DNA of 32,442 nucleotides, from positions 1-32,442 of the forward strand of contig BQIW01000052.1 in assembly GCA_021604105.1 (NCBI GenBank), in the 5' to 3' direction. The notes below the pieces were generated by a model. The model was not told where the DNA came from. It made no database searches and was given only the letters and a program-made list of their open reading frames with translations. The stretch comes from Nitrospirales bacterium (GTDB lineage: Bacteria > Nitrospirota > Nitrospiria > Nitrospirales > UBA8639). The position numbers were made by a program, and so were the translations under genes. Of the stretch, positions 8,150 through 15,194 are shown in pieces; positions within the stretch are counted from its first letter, which is position 1, and every line of letters starts with the position of its first letter.

Positions 8150-8461
8150 TCATTCCGGGAGGATCAAGTTTAATTTATAAGGATCGGGCGGTTCCGGGTG
8201 GTGGAAGCTGAATCCAGCAGTTTCTTCATAATCTATCGTGACGCCCTCCAAACGTGGTGCACAGGATCCGTCTATGGCGATGATGAGCCCTTCAATGTCT
8301 AAGACCGAATCCTCCTGTGTCACGGCATCTTCAAGGGTAATGGAAAAAACCAGGGCTTTGTCATCCCGATCACGAACGGCCAAACGAACAATGGGATCCT
8401 CGGGGTGTTCCTCGATCAAGCCTTTTAATTTTTCGACGGCCGGTGGTGTGATGTGGATCAT
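8150..8461 (-). CDS. A-type Fe-S carrier-like (HesB/IscA fold) protein without cluster cysteines
   Basis: The 103-residue product has the HesB/IscA layout: MIHITPPAVEKLKGLIEE at the N-terminus, a VRLAVRD strand, FSITLEDAV, then VLDIEGLIIAIDGSCAPRLEGVTIDYEE and GFSFHHPE. Authentic A-type carriers bind clusters with three cysteines, one near residue 35 and a C-terminal CxC. None of these is present. The only Cys is Cys67 in a different place. The protein therefore probably does not carry a cluster itself and is better compared with the degenerate A-type domain of NfuA. ATG 8461 is chosen because AAGGAG lies about 6 nt before it. Confidence 0.8.
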   Translation of the reverse strand: MIHITPPAVEKLKGLIEEHPEDPIVRLAVRDRDDKALVFSITLEDAVTQEDSVLDIEGLIIAIDGSCAPRLEGVTIDYEETAGFSFHHPEPPDPYKLNLILPE

Positions 8462-8570
8462 GATCTCTCCTTTTGACGAAACAGCCAATCGTCAGAATGA
8501 CCTGCAAGGTCTCGCATATCATTGAGCTCCCTTCTCTGTGTAAACAATCATCTATCAATTTTCTTGAGAT

Positions 8571-9677
8571 TCATACCATCCCGGTCTCGGAACTGCGTGA
8601 CACCGGGTAGACTTCAGAATTCACACAGTGTGGAAGTGCGTCTCCACGTAACCCGGCAAGGATATTCTCAGCGGCAATGCAGGCCATTCTGGTCCTCGTC
8701 GCCACAGACGCACTCCCCAAGTGTGGGATAACCAGACAGTTGGGAAGCGTAAGGAGCGGGTGTGACACAGGAATGGGCTCAGGATCAGTCACATCTAGAG
8801 CTGCCCCACCAATATGGCCATGTACTAAGGCGTGGTACAAGGCCTTTGGATCAACTACCCCTCCACGAGCTGTATTAATCAGAATACTTGATGGCTTCAT
8901 GACTCGAAACTCAGCTTCCCCAATCAAATGATGCGTGTGAGATGTCAGCGGTACATGCAGACTCACAAAATCCGCCCGTGCTAATGCTTCATGCAAATCA
9001 ACCTCGTGGAAGAACGCTCCCACCGACTCGTCCTGGCTGGCCTCTTCCAAAGAGCCCTTCCGGTCCATTTTCGGTTGAGCAATGAGCTGAGTGCCTGCCT
9101 CTGGTGAGACCAAAGACTGTGGCGACCCGCTCACACCATGTGGTGACCGCACCGCCAGCACATCCATCTGGAATCCTTGCGCACGCCTGGCCATGGCCTG
9201 CCCAATCCGTCCAAATCCCACAATGCCTAACGTCGCACCATATACATCCTGTCCCAGCAAGAGATCGGGGCTCCAGGTTGTCCACTGTCCCTGTCGCACA
9301 TATTCCACTCCTTCAACTATTCGTCTGGCTGCAGAAAGGAGTAAGGCAAAAGCCAGATCCGCCGTTGTTTCAGTTAAAATACCCGGCGTGTGCCCAACCG
9401 GAATGCCGCGGGCTGTACAGGCTCCCACATCGATATGGTCATATCCGACAGCCATGGTGCTGACGACCCGAAGCCGTGCTCCAGCTTGAAGCACCTCCCG
9501 GTCAATCCGGTCCGTCAACAGGCAATACAGACCCTCCGCTTTGGGAAGATGATCCAACAACCATTTCCGATCAACCGGGCAATCTTGCTCCCAGCATACA
9601 AGATCGGCCTGGGTCCCCAATATCTCCCAAGCCTGTTGCGGGATACGTCGCGTAACAACAACTATCGGAAGGGCCAT
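8571..9677 (-). CDS. D-isomer-specific 2-hydroxyacid dehydrogenase (glyoxylate/hydroxypyruvate reductase-like)
   Basis: This cytoplasmic NAD(P)H-dependent enzyme reduces 2-oxoacids such as glyoxylate or hydroxypyruvate. The 368-residue product has the substrate-binding VGYDHID (77-83), the nucleotide motif GFGRIGQ (154-160) and the catalytic set Arg271 (NTARGGVVD), Glu300 (DPEPI) and His319 (IPHLGSA). Between the second strand of the Rossmann domain and HEVDLHEALARADFVSLHVPLT there is an unusual insertion at about residues 178-224, rich in Ser, Gly and Gln, roughly 25 residues longer than normal. The start ATG has only a weak AGAGAA. It precedes the SprT/tadA region without an obvious functional link. 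Confidence 0.9.
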   Translation of the reverse strand: MALPIVVVTRRIPQQAWEILGTQADLVCWEQDCPVDRKWLLDHLPKAEGLYCLLTDRIDREVLQAGARLRVVSTMAVGYDHIDVGACTARGIPVGHTPGILTETTADLAFALLLSAARRIVEGVEYVRQGQWTTWSPDLLLGQDVYGATLGIVGFGRIGQAMARRAQGFQMDVLAVRSPHGVSGSPQSLVSPEAGTQLIAQPKMDRKGSLEEASQDESVGAFFHEVDLHEALARADFVSLHVPLTSHTHHLIGEAEFRVMKPSSILINTARGGVVDPKALYHALVHGHIGGAALDVTDPEPIPVSHPLLTLPNCLVIPHLGSASVATRTRMACIAAENILAGLRGDALPHCVNSEVYPVSRSSETGMV

Positions 9678-9731
9678 CGTTATTCTCTTTTTCTTTTCCT
9701 CATATTGCTTGAAAAAATCACAGACCAGGCA

Positions 9732-10736
9732 TTACCAGAAGAGTACCGAGAACACAAACACCAGGTAACACAGCCCGTTCAAAACCAAGTGAATGGGCTT
9801 CAACGCGCCCCACCGCACCACCCAGGTCAAATATGAGGCCGCCACCAACGTCATGGCCATTCCCATGAGAATTTCATGTTGCGGCACCCAGGCGGTCAGC
9901 AGAATTCCCAAGGCCGGCAATAAACTCCCTTGAAAGACCATGGCCCCGGTGATATTCCCCACAGCCAAGGTATCCCGATTGCGCCGGATCCAAATAATAC
10001 TGTTCACTTTTTCCGGCAATTCGGTTGCAATCGGAATAATGAGAAGAGATAGGGCTAAGGCCGAAATTTCCCACAGAGGGGCGAGTTGTTCAATGCCGTA
10101 CACAAAACCTTTTGCCCCTAACCCAATGAGGCCGAGACCGCATCCCACCTGAAACAAGATCGCTATTAAATTATCGGGAAGCCCCACTTTGGTCATAAAA
10201 AGGGGGTGATCCGCCTCGGTCCCATGTCCATCATCCACCAAATTGGCAGAACATCGAATAGTTTGATACAGATATCCCACATACAAGGTAACCAGTGCAC
10301 CCGCAATGACAGGCCTCACCCACCCCCACTCTTGGGGAACAAATACGGCAATCACTCCCAGACAAAACGCCCAATTAAACCAGAGTAGGTCACGGGCAAA
10401 TCCGGTTGGCTCGGGATTTAATGTGCCATGCCACCCTCTTTTCCGTGCGGCAAAAAACCCCATTAAAAAGAAGGCTAATGTGGCCAGCATCAGGGGGGCT
10501 CCGAGAATGGCCCCCACACCAACTTCATGCCGCAGCGTTTCAGAACCCGATGACAACAAGATGGCAAAAACCGGCACCAACGTTTCCGGTAATGCCGTTC
10601 CCACCGCTGCAAACACCGAACCGGTGACGCCTTCCGAAATCCCGAGACGCTCTCCAAAATGTTCTAAACTGTTGGTGAACGCCTCCGCCCCTAACAAAAT
10701 GACGACCAAAGATGCGAAGAGAATCAAGATGTCCAT
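9732..10736 (-). CDS. Sodium/calcium exchanger family (CaCA) membrane protein
   Basis: This is a secondary transporter exchanging Ca2+ (or another cation) for Na+ or H+ across the inner membrane. The 334-residue, ten-helix-type product contains the two inverted alpha repeats of the family. Repeat 1 is GISEGVTGSVFAAVGTALPE (32-51), and repeat 2 is IPIATELPEKVNS (234-246) followed by GNITGAMVFQG (260-270). The acidic Glu in each GTALPE/ATELPE signature belongs to the cation site. The middle loop with DDGHGTEADHP is short, unlike eukaryotic NCX. Closest named bacterial relatives are YrbG-like proteins. The gene stands 54 nt upstream of the dehydrogenase gene on the same strand and may share its transcript. 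Confidence 0.88.
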   Translation of the reverse strand: MDILILFASLVVILLGAEAFTNSLEHFGERLGISEGVTGSVFAAVGTALPETLVPVFAILLSSGSETLRHEVGVGAILGAPLMLATLAFFLMGFFAARKRGWHGTLNPEPTGFARDLLWFNWAFCLGVIAVFVPQEWGWVRPVIAGALVTLYVGYLYQTIRCSANLVDDGHGTEADHPLFMTKVGLPDNLIAILFQVGCGLGLIGLGAKGFVYGIEQLAPLWEISALALSLLIIPIATELPEKVNSIIWIRRNRDTLAVGNITGAMVFQGSLLPALGILLTAWVPQHEILMGMAMTLVAASYLTWVVRWGALKPIHLVLNGLCYLVFVFSVLFW

Positions 10737-10895
10737 AGGGAAAAGGTACGATCACGTTTTAATATGGAGCAATTCCAATGGGCATGCTAATTTTCATAAT
10801 ATTTTCATATAATTACGCACACCAAAGTCATTCAAATTTTCTTCAGGGCCCGCCCACCGTTCCCAAGACGCCTCCCCATCTTGCCATCTGGAAAT

Positions 10896-11747
10896 TTATT
10901 CTTCTACACTCCCCTTATGGACAACATCACAACAGGTCTCTTGCTCGTCATAAGTACCATTGTGATCTATGCTCTCATCATTCGTTGGTGGCGCCATCGC
11001 CGAGCCGCCAAACTCGCCGACAAACTCCTCGCAGAAGTCATCCGGGGTAAAGACGCCTTTCGCCGATAAGGCTTCGCCATCTCTTATTCCATTCACACAC
11101 AACATCTGCCCGGCCGGTTCATCCTTTGTCCGATGCGCTCCGCGATTCACCCCTTGCCGATCCATTGATTCCTCATAGGATTTTTGAGTGTTATGTAACT
11201 CAACTTCGACAAGTTTTCCTCGACATCGGCTACAAATATGTCGAGCCGGAATAATCGTTCGTCGTTGCCGATGGTAGGCCATTCCACATTGAAGACAGTG
11301 CCAGGCATAGCGATGATGTCGTTGAACGGCCACAGTCAACTGATGGCAAACGGTTACCCCAAGTCCCGCCGCATTCATCCGGTGCATCATCTCTCGGAAT
11401 TCGGTCCCATGGGACGGGCGATGCCTTCGAATATCAAACTGCCATTGATGAATCATTTCATGTGCCAACGTGCGCCGTATCTCTTCTTCGGGTTGATCGC
11501 GAAGCAAGGGGGCGGACAGCCGAATCACTCGAGCCGCACCCTGTCGATACTCACGGGAGGCCCACCAACTTCTTGGGCCAATCTGACTCACAAACAGCCC
11601 AGCCGATGCGGTTAATCGTGAACTCCACTCAATGGTAATCAGGGGTAACCGATTCTCAAAAAAGTGGTGCGCAAGACTCTGCCACATAGCCTGCAGCTTT
11701 TCCAAAGGAACGAGGCCCTGACGCATGCTGATGGCAGGAGAGTTCAC
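10896..11747 (-). CDS. SprT-like zinc metallopeptidase-domain protein
   Basis: The 283-residue product has an SprT/Spartan-type protease fold. LAHEMIHQW (94-102) gives the HExxH-like zinc site (His95, Glu96, His99), and HGTEFREMMHRM (113-124) contains the third ligand. A C-terminal zinc ribbon follows, with CLQC (151-154) and CSRC (172-175). Eukaryotic Spartan cuts DNA-protein crosslinks; the role of bacterial relatives is less clear. The predicted start is GTG at 11747. Residues after about 190 are low-complexity and polar and do not belong to the fold. They are antisense to a possible small membrane-protein gene, so the true 3' boundary of selection is uncertain. The gene is divergent from tadA. 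Confidence 0.85.
   Translation of the reverse strand: MNSPAISMRQGLVPLEKLQAMWQSLAHHFFENRLPLITIEWSSRLTASAGLFVSQIGPRSWWASREYRQGAARVIRLSAPLLRDQPEEEIRRTLAHEMIHQWQFDIRRHRPSHGTEFREMMHRMNAAGLGVTVCHQLTVAVQRHHRYAWHCLQCGMAYHRQRRTIIPARHICSRCRGKLVEVELHNTQKSYEESMDRQGVNRGAHRTKDEPAGQMLCVNGIRDGEALSAKGVFTPDDFCEEFVGEFGGSAMAPPTNDESIDHNGTYDEQETCCDVVHKGSVEE
10917..11069 (+). CDS. Possible small single-span membrane protein, antisense to the SprT-like tail
   Basis: A 50-codon frame gives a clean membrane-anchor layout: about 18 hydrophobic residues (GLLLVISTIVIYALIIRWW) followed by a basic amphipathic tail (RHRRAAKLADKLL). Codons are C-rich at third positions, as in neighbouring genes. However, there is no good ribosome-binding site. 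It is also fully antisense to the tail of the SprT-like gene in opposed codon register, which tends to turn polar codons into hydrophobic ones. It may be a real small protein or a by-product of the complementary frame. Confidence 0.4.
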   Translation: MDNITTGLLLVISTIVIYALIIRWWRHRRAAKLADKLLAEVIRGKDAFRR

Positions 11748-11764
11748 AAGAATTTCCAGGTGGG

Positions 11765-11793
11765 TTGGCTATACATCAGGTAGTGGCTATGTT
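11765..11793 (+). promoter_or_regulatory. Possible tadA promoter
   Basis: In the 117-nt divergent gap between the SprT-like gene and tadA, TTGGCT (11765-11770) and TATGTT (11788-11793) are spaced by 17 nt. Each matches four of six sigma70 consensus positions. The -10 lies about 70 nt before the tadA ATG. The match is modest, so this is a tentative call. Confidence 0.3.
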
Positions 11794-11864
11794 AACCTTT
11801 TTTTTTCCCTTTCGGAACAAAAACTTTCACTCACACAAAACATCCGTCGAGTTCACGTTTTGAT

Positions 11865-12359
11865 ATGACCATGGACGTCTTGGATCCAACCACGGATAGC
11901 CAATTTATGCGAATAGCGTTGGACTTGGCGAAACACGCCTTTCGTGCGGAGGAAGTCCCGGTTGGAGCGGTGCTGGTTCAGAATAAAAAAATCCTCGCGA
12001 CGGGCTTCAATCAACGGGAGAGCACACAAGATCCGACCGCCCATGCCGAACTCATGGCCATTCGGTCCGCCTCCTTGGCACTGGGGTCCTGGCGTCTGAC
12101 AGACACCACTCTCTATGTGACATTGGAACCCTGCGCCATGTGTGCCGGAGCCATCATTCAGGCCAGAATTGCCCGTGTCGTATTTGGCACATGGGATCCC
12201 AAGGCCGGCGCCTGCGGGTCCATTTGCAATCTCACGGCAGAAACCAGGTTTAATCACTGGGTGAGAGTCGACTCAGATATCCTGGCAGATGATTGTCGAG
12301 CGATCTTACAGAAATTTTTTCAGCAACTACGGAGTACCCAACCGGTTCCTACCGCATAA
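11865..12359 (+). CDS. tadA: tRNA-specific adenosine deaminase TadA
   Basis: TadA converts adenosine 34 of tRNA-Arg(ACG) to inosine, allowing wobble decoding; it acts as a zinc-dependent dimer. The 164-residue product has the zinc/catalytic motif HAE (His60, Glu62) and PCAMC (89-93, with Cys90 and Cys93). Other family landmarks are FRAEEVPVGAVLV (26-38) and the dimer/tRNA segment FGTWDPKAGACGS (107-119). The length is normal. An ATG two codons further in is also possible. It is followed after 13 nt by tRNA-Ser, so both may be read from one promoter. Confidence 0.95.
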   Translation: MTMDVLDPTTDSQFMRIALDLAKHAFRAEEVPVGAVLVQNKKILATGFNQRESTQDPTAHAELMAIRSASLALGSWRLTDTTLYVTLEPCAMCAGAIIQARIARVVFGTWDPKAGACGSICNLTAETRFNHWVRVDSDILADDCRAILQKFFQQLRSTQPVPTA

Positions 12360-12372
12360 CATAAACGAACAC

Positions 12373-12461
12373 GGAGAGGTGCGAGAGTGGCCGATTCGGA
12401 CGGTCTCGAAAACCGTTGTCCTCACAAGGGACCGTGGGTTCAAATCCCACCCTCTCCGCCA
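12373..12461 (+). tRNA. tRNA-Ser(CGA)
   Basis: Acceptor arms GGAGAGG (12373-12379) and CCTCTCC (12451-12457) pair fully, with discriminator G and an encoded CCA at 12459-12461. The anticodon stem ACGGT/ACCGT encloses CTCGAAA, giving anticodon CGA (reads UCG). A long variable arm (GTCC/GGGAC type) is the class II hallmark of tRNA-Ser. The T arm is GTGGG-TTCAAAT-CCCAC. Near copies of its 3' half occur again at 12654-12676 and 14668-14690, and an exact inverted copy of 17 nt lies at 12528-12544. Confidence 0.97.
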
Positions 12462-12527
12462 GCCATTGCCGCAGCATAAGAACAACAAGCGGAAAGCGGA
12501 GCAACCAAATCAGGAACTCACATCAAA

Positions 12528-12742
12528 GAGGGTGGGATTTGAACAGGGGTTTTGAAGGGGATATTTCCCCTTCAAGGGGTGACCGGAGCCATGCGAAGGC
12601 ACGAGGGGGGCTGGCCCCTTCGTGGGAGTGCGGGGCTAGCAGACCCGCACGACTTCAAATTCCCACCCTCTCCGTCAAATCAGTGTACACCAAAATCAGC
12701 TCCTCCCCGCATTTCGGAAATACTCCTAACACGTCCGCGGGG
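12528..12742 (+). repeat. Structured tRNA-Ser-tail element, copy A (candidate RNA or integration-site element)
   Basis: This non-coding stretch has a dense set of stem-loops. H1 is TTGAAGGGG/CCCCTTCAA (12552-12560 with 12567-12575). H2 is CACGAGGGG with CCCC-T-TCGTG (12600-12624). H3 is GTGCGGG/CCCGCAC (12628-12634 with 12644-12650). H4 is CCCCGC/GCGGGG (12705-12710 with 12737-12742). GAGGGTGGGATTTGAA (12528-12543) can pair with TTCAAATTCCCACCCTC (12654-12670), closing H1-H3 into one multibranched unit. A further stem ATGATCG/CGATCAT follows at 12760-12786. The segment TTCAAATTCCCACCCTCTCC copies the tRNA-Ser 3' half. Copy B at 14566-14754 preserves H1-, H3- and H4-like stems. Confidence 0.7.
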
Positions 12743-12984
12743 TAGGCTCCCTTTGCGCCATGATCGAGTGGCTCTCCCGCGATCATCCCCTTCTGATTGT
12801 TCTCTTTTTCATGCAAATCTCTCTGGCGAGATTTTGGCGGTCCCACTGCGCATTTCTGTGGGGGACCGAGAGAGCCCGTGGCCTGATTGCCCTTAGGCAA
12901 CCTTATTCTCTTGAGAAAACGGTGTGGTTGGTAGTTGGGTATCGGCTTTGTTGTGCAGCGCAGTCAGCCAAACCCCCATTAAAT

Positions 12985-14067
12985 TCACAATACACGCGTC
13001 AGCAATACCCCCAAAGAAATGAAATGAAACTCGTAGCGCTCAGGGTCGGCCGCGAATCGCTTCGTCATTCGAGCGTACAACTCGTCGATGAGCTCTGGCC
13101 GATCCGGGGTGTTTGGCAAGCCAGACGTCACAACGGGCTCCGAGAACGCGCGGATGAACCCGGCGTAGCTTTCGGCCCAGGAGCGGGGGTCCCCACTGCG
13201 GGCGAATTCCTCGTTGAAGGGGACTCGGCAGTCGCGGGCCTCGGCCTTATCGACACTAAACGCCGGCGGCTCCCCGTTTTCTCCGGTCGGCGGCAACAAC
13301 TCTGAAAGCGATCGATAGTATACCGGGAAAATGAAGTTCTCGTAGACGTCGCGCGTCAGGCGACCCTCCTCCACCATGTCCAGCATCGCATCGCTTAGAC
13401 CGTCAATAATTCCATTTGCGGTGTCGTGTTCGTCGTTGCGCCCGAAGACTTGAACGAGTAGCTTTCCGCCGGACTTCAGCTCGGCGGCACGAGCCCGATA
13501 GAAACTCAGGATGTCTTCATGGGCTTGTTTAGTGAAAGCCGCTCTTTCTTCCGGGCTCACAGATACGCCCTCGCGAAACGCACGCTGCGCGGGTGGGGAG
13601 GGGGAGATGAACCGAGGCAGGCGCGTCTGAGGTAAGCCGGACATCCAGCCCACCGCATTGAAGGTCGTCGCGATGTCGATGCTCGAAGCCGGTGCGACCC
13701 GCTCGAAAAGCGACCCGCCGACGGCAGCCGGATAAATACCGGCTATGCGACTCGAAGATGTCGCATCGGGAAAAAGGTTGGCGAAGAGTTGATTGAAGTC
13801 GTTCGTCGGCAGATCATCGAAGAAAGTCCAGATGTCGGCTTGAGAGCGATCACGCAGCGCCTCGATGATCGCCCCTACCGCATGAATCGCGTTGGCCCCT
13901 TCCGACGAACCAAGGTCAAGCAGCGCGATCGGCGTGCCGTTCGTCGGTAAGGGCAAATCTGCCATGGCGTCTACAATCCAGGGAAGGAACTCGTCCATCG
14001 CCGCGCGCTGCCCCGATGAGTGCGCATCGTAGAAGCCTCTCCCTCTCATACCAGTTGTGCTCGCCAT
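12985..14067 (-). CDS. SABATH-family S-adenosylmethionine-dependent carboxyl methyltransferase
   Basis: SABATH enzymes, best known from plants (salicylate, benzoate, jasmonate, indole-acetate methyltransferases), methylate carboxyl groups of small acids to give methyl esters. The 360-residue product has the family order of motifs. GRGFYDAHSSGQ near the N-terminus corresponds to the SYxxNSxxQ element. ALLDLGSSEGANA (48-60) is the cofactor-binding site, and TFFDDLPTNDFNQLF (81-95) matches the LNDLPxNDFNxLF signature. SLFERVAPASSIDI and TFNAVGWMSGLP (119-146) match the SFYxRLFPxxSLHF...WLS region. ATG 14067 follows AGGAG by 8 nt, whereas an upstream ATG has none. The gene is visibly G+C-richer than its surroundings and is flanked by the structured element copies, which suggests lateral acquisition. 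Substrate unknown. Confidence 0.85.
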   Translation of the reverse strand: MASTTGMRGRGFYDAHSSGQRAAMDEFLPWIVDAMADLPLPTNGTPIALLDLGSSEGANAIHAVGAIIEALRDRSQADIWTFFDDLPTNDFNQLFANLFPDATSSSRIAGIYPAAVGGSLFERVAPASSIDIATTFNAVGWMSGLPQTRLPRFISPSPPAQRAFREGVSVSPEERAAFTKQAHEDILSFYRARAAELKSGGKLLVQVFGRNDEHDTANGIIDGLSDAMLDMVEEGRLTRDVYENFIFPVYYRSLSELLPPTGENGEPPAFSVDKAEARDCRVPFNEEFARSGDPRSWAESYAGFIRAFSEPVVTSGLPNTPDRPELIDELYARMTKRFAADPERYEFHFISLGVLLTRVL

Positions 14068-14111
14068 GCTCAGGTCTCCTGCCCATTGCGGGACATTATT
14101 CATTTAACTTG

Positions 14112-14123
14112 ATGTGATCACAT
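14112..14123. promoter_or_regulatory. Palindrome upstream of the SABATH gene
   Basis: ATGTGATCACAT is a perfect 12-bp palindrome, 44 nt upstream of the SABATH start. It could be an operator. It holds TGTGA and TCACA half-sites, but without the 6-nt spacer of a CRP site. The rest of 14124-14540 shows no gene that I can support. Confidence 0.35.
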
Positions 14124-14565
14124 TGAGACAAGTTTTTTTCTCACCCCTTATGCACCCACCGATTCCTTTCAGACCTGAAAGGCCTGGCTGCACAGTAGGC
14201 GATAATTGACCGCCTGCATTGGAATCCCTCGGAGGTGCCAAGTATCACCCGGACGGTCTTGTCGTTTCTTGAGCTTGCCTGCATAGACAGGGCAAAACTT
14301 CTAACATCATGGGGGAAGGGTTTTATAGCTGGCGATAATGAATCGTTTAACTAGAAGCTCCTTCACTTCCCAAAACCTCAAAAAGAATCGACGGCACAGC
14401 CACATTACATGACGTATAATTTCGGTCGGCGATAGCCAGGCGTTTCGAATTTCATGACCCCGAGTGTGCCAAACATGCGTTTAATTGACAAATCTGCAAG
14501 AACCACTGAGTTTGCACACTACATCCAGACCGTTTCGGGAAGGGGGTTCGCAAAGAAAAGGTTTT

Positions 14566-14754
14566 GGTCATGGGAAAATTTTCCCCTCATGGGGTGACCG
14601 CAACTGGCAATGGCACGATGGGCATGGGCCCCTAGTGGGAGTGCGGGATGAGCCAGGCCTGCACGAATTCAAATTCCCACGCTCTCCGTCAACCAATCTA
14701 AGCAGAGCACCCCTCTCCCTGCATTGCTGGCATACTCCTAACAAGTCCGCAGGG
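14566..14754 (+). repeat. Structured tRNA-Ser-tail element, copy B
   Basis: This is the diverged second copy, about 2.0 kb to the right of copy A. It shares GGGGTGACCG, GGCACGA, GTGGGAGTGCGGG, TTCAAATTCCCAC, CTCTCCGTCAA, ATACTCCTAACA and GGGTAGGCT in the same order. H1 is now GGGAAAATTTTCCC (14572-14585) within GGTCA/TGACC. H3 is GTGCGGG/CCTGCAC (14641-14647 with 14658-14664, one G-T wobble). H4 is CCCTGC/GCAGGG (14717-14722 with 14749-14754), a compensatory C-G to T-A change relative to copy A. The long closing stem of copy A is not evident here. Confidence 0.7.
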
Positions 14755-15194
14755 TAGGCTTCCTTAGGGCCACGGTTGGCGCTCTCTCCAACGATTCTAG
14801 TCTTTAGATGACATAACATTTGACACGTTGGCCCAACTGGAGGCCATGCTGAAAACCATGGGGAAAAATTTGTGGACGAGGAGGATCGGAAACAGTCTGG
14901 TTCCAAAACAAAATCTGCACTCCCATACTTTCTGGTTTGGGGCTTGCTAAGAAAACATCTAGGGTCGCGCAGCAATTTTCGGCCATCCTAGATAATGTGC
15001 GGGAGGAGATGGCCATCCTATACAAAGACATCCAGCCGTAGACGGAACAGCATCGGGCGAAGGCGTCCGAAACTTTTCTTTCATGACCTATTTGATGAAT
15101 TGCCTTTAATTGCCAATCTTGCCAGGTTATCCCCTAATCCAAATGACAGGCCATTTTGGGAACATCTTTTTCCCTTTTACAGGAGGACGACCGC
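14755..15194. other. Gap without a supported gene
   Basis: Just after copy B, GTTGG/CCAAC forms a hairpin near 14782-14800. Further on, a start-less plus-strand frame ends at a TAG near 15042 with text such as QQFSAILDNVREEMAILYKDIQP, which looks like a coding remnant of unknown family. Nothing else here can be supported. Confidence 0.3.

Noticed and set aside
12528-12742. Element A as tmRNA, RNase P RNA or a split tRNA-Ser
   Set aside because: None of the conserved core sequences of tmRNA or RNase P RNA are visible, and no anticodon arm or matching 5' acceptor strand (GGAGAGG) precedes the tRNA-like tail.
14112-14123. CRP-binding site reading of ATGTGATCACAT
   Set aside because: CRP sites need about 6 nt between TGTGA and TCACA; here the half-sites abut, so only a generic palindrome is claimed.
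14804-15031. Minus-strand frame of 75 codons as a gene
   Set aside because: It has no ribosome-binding site, and the plus strand of the same stretch gives more protein-like text, itself only a remnant.
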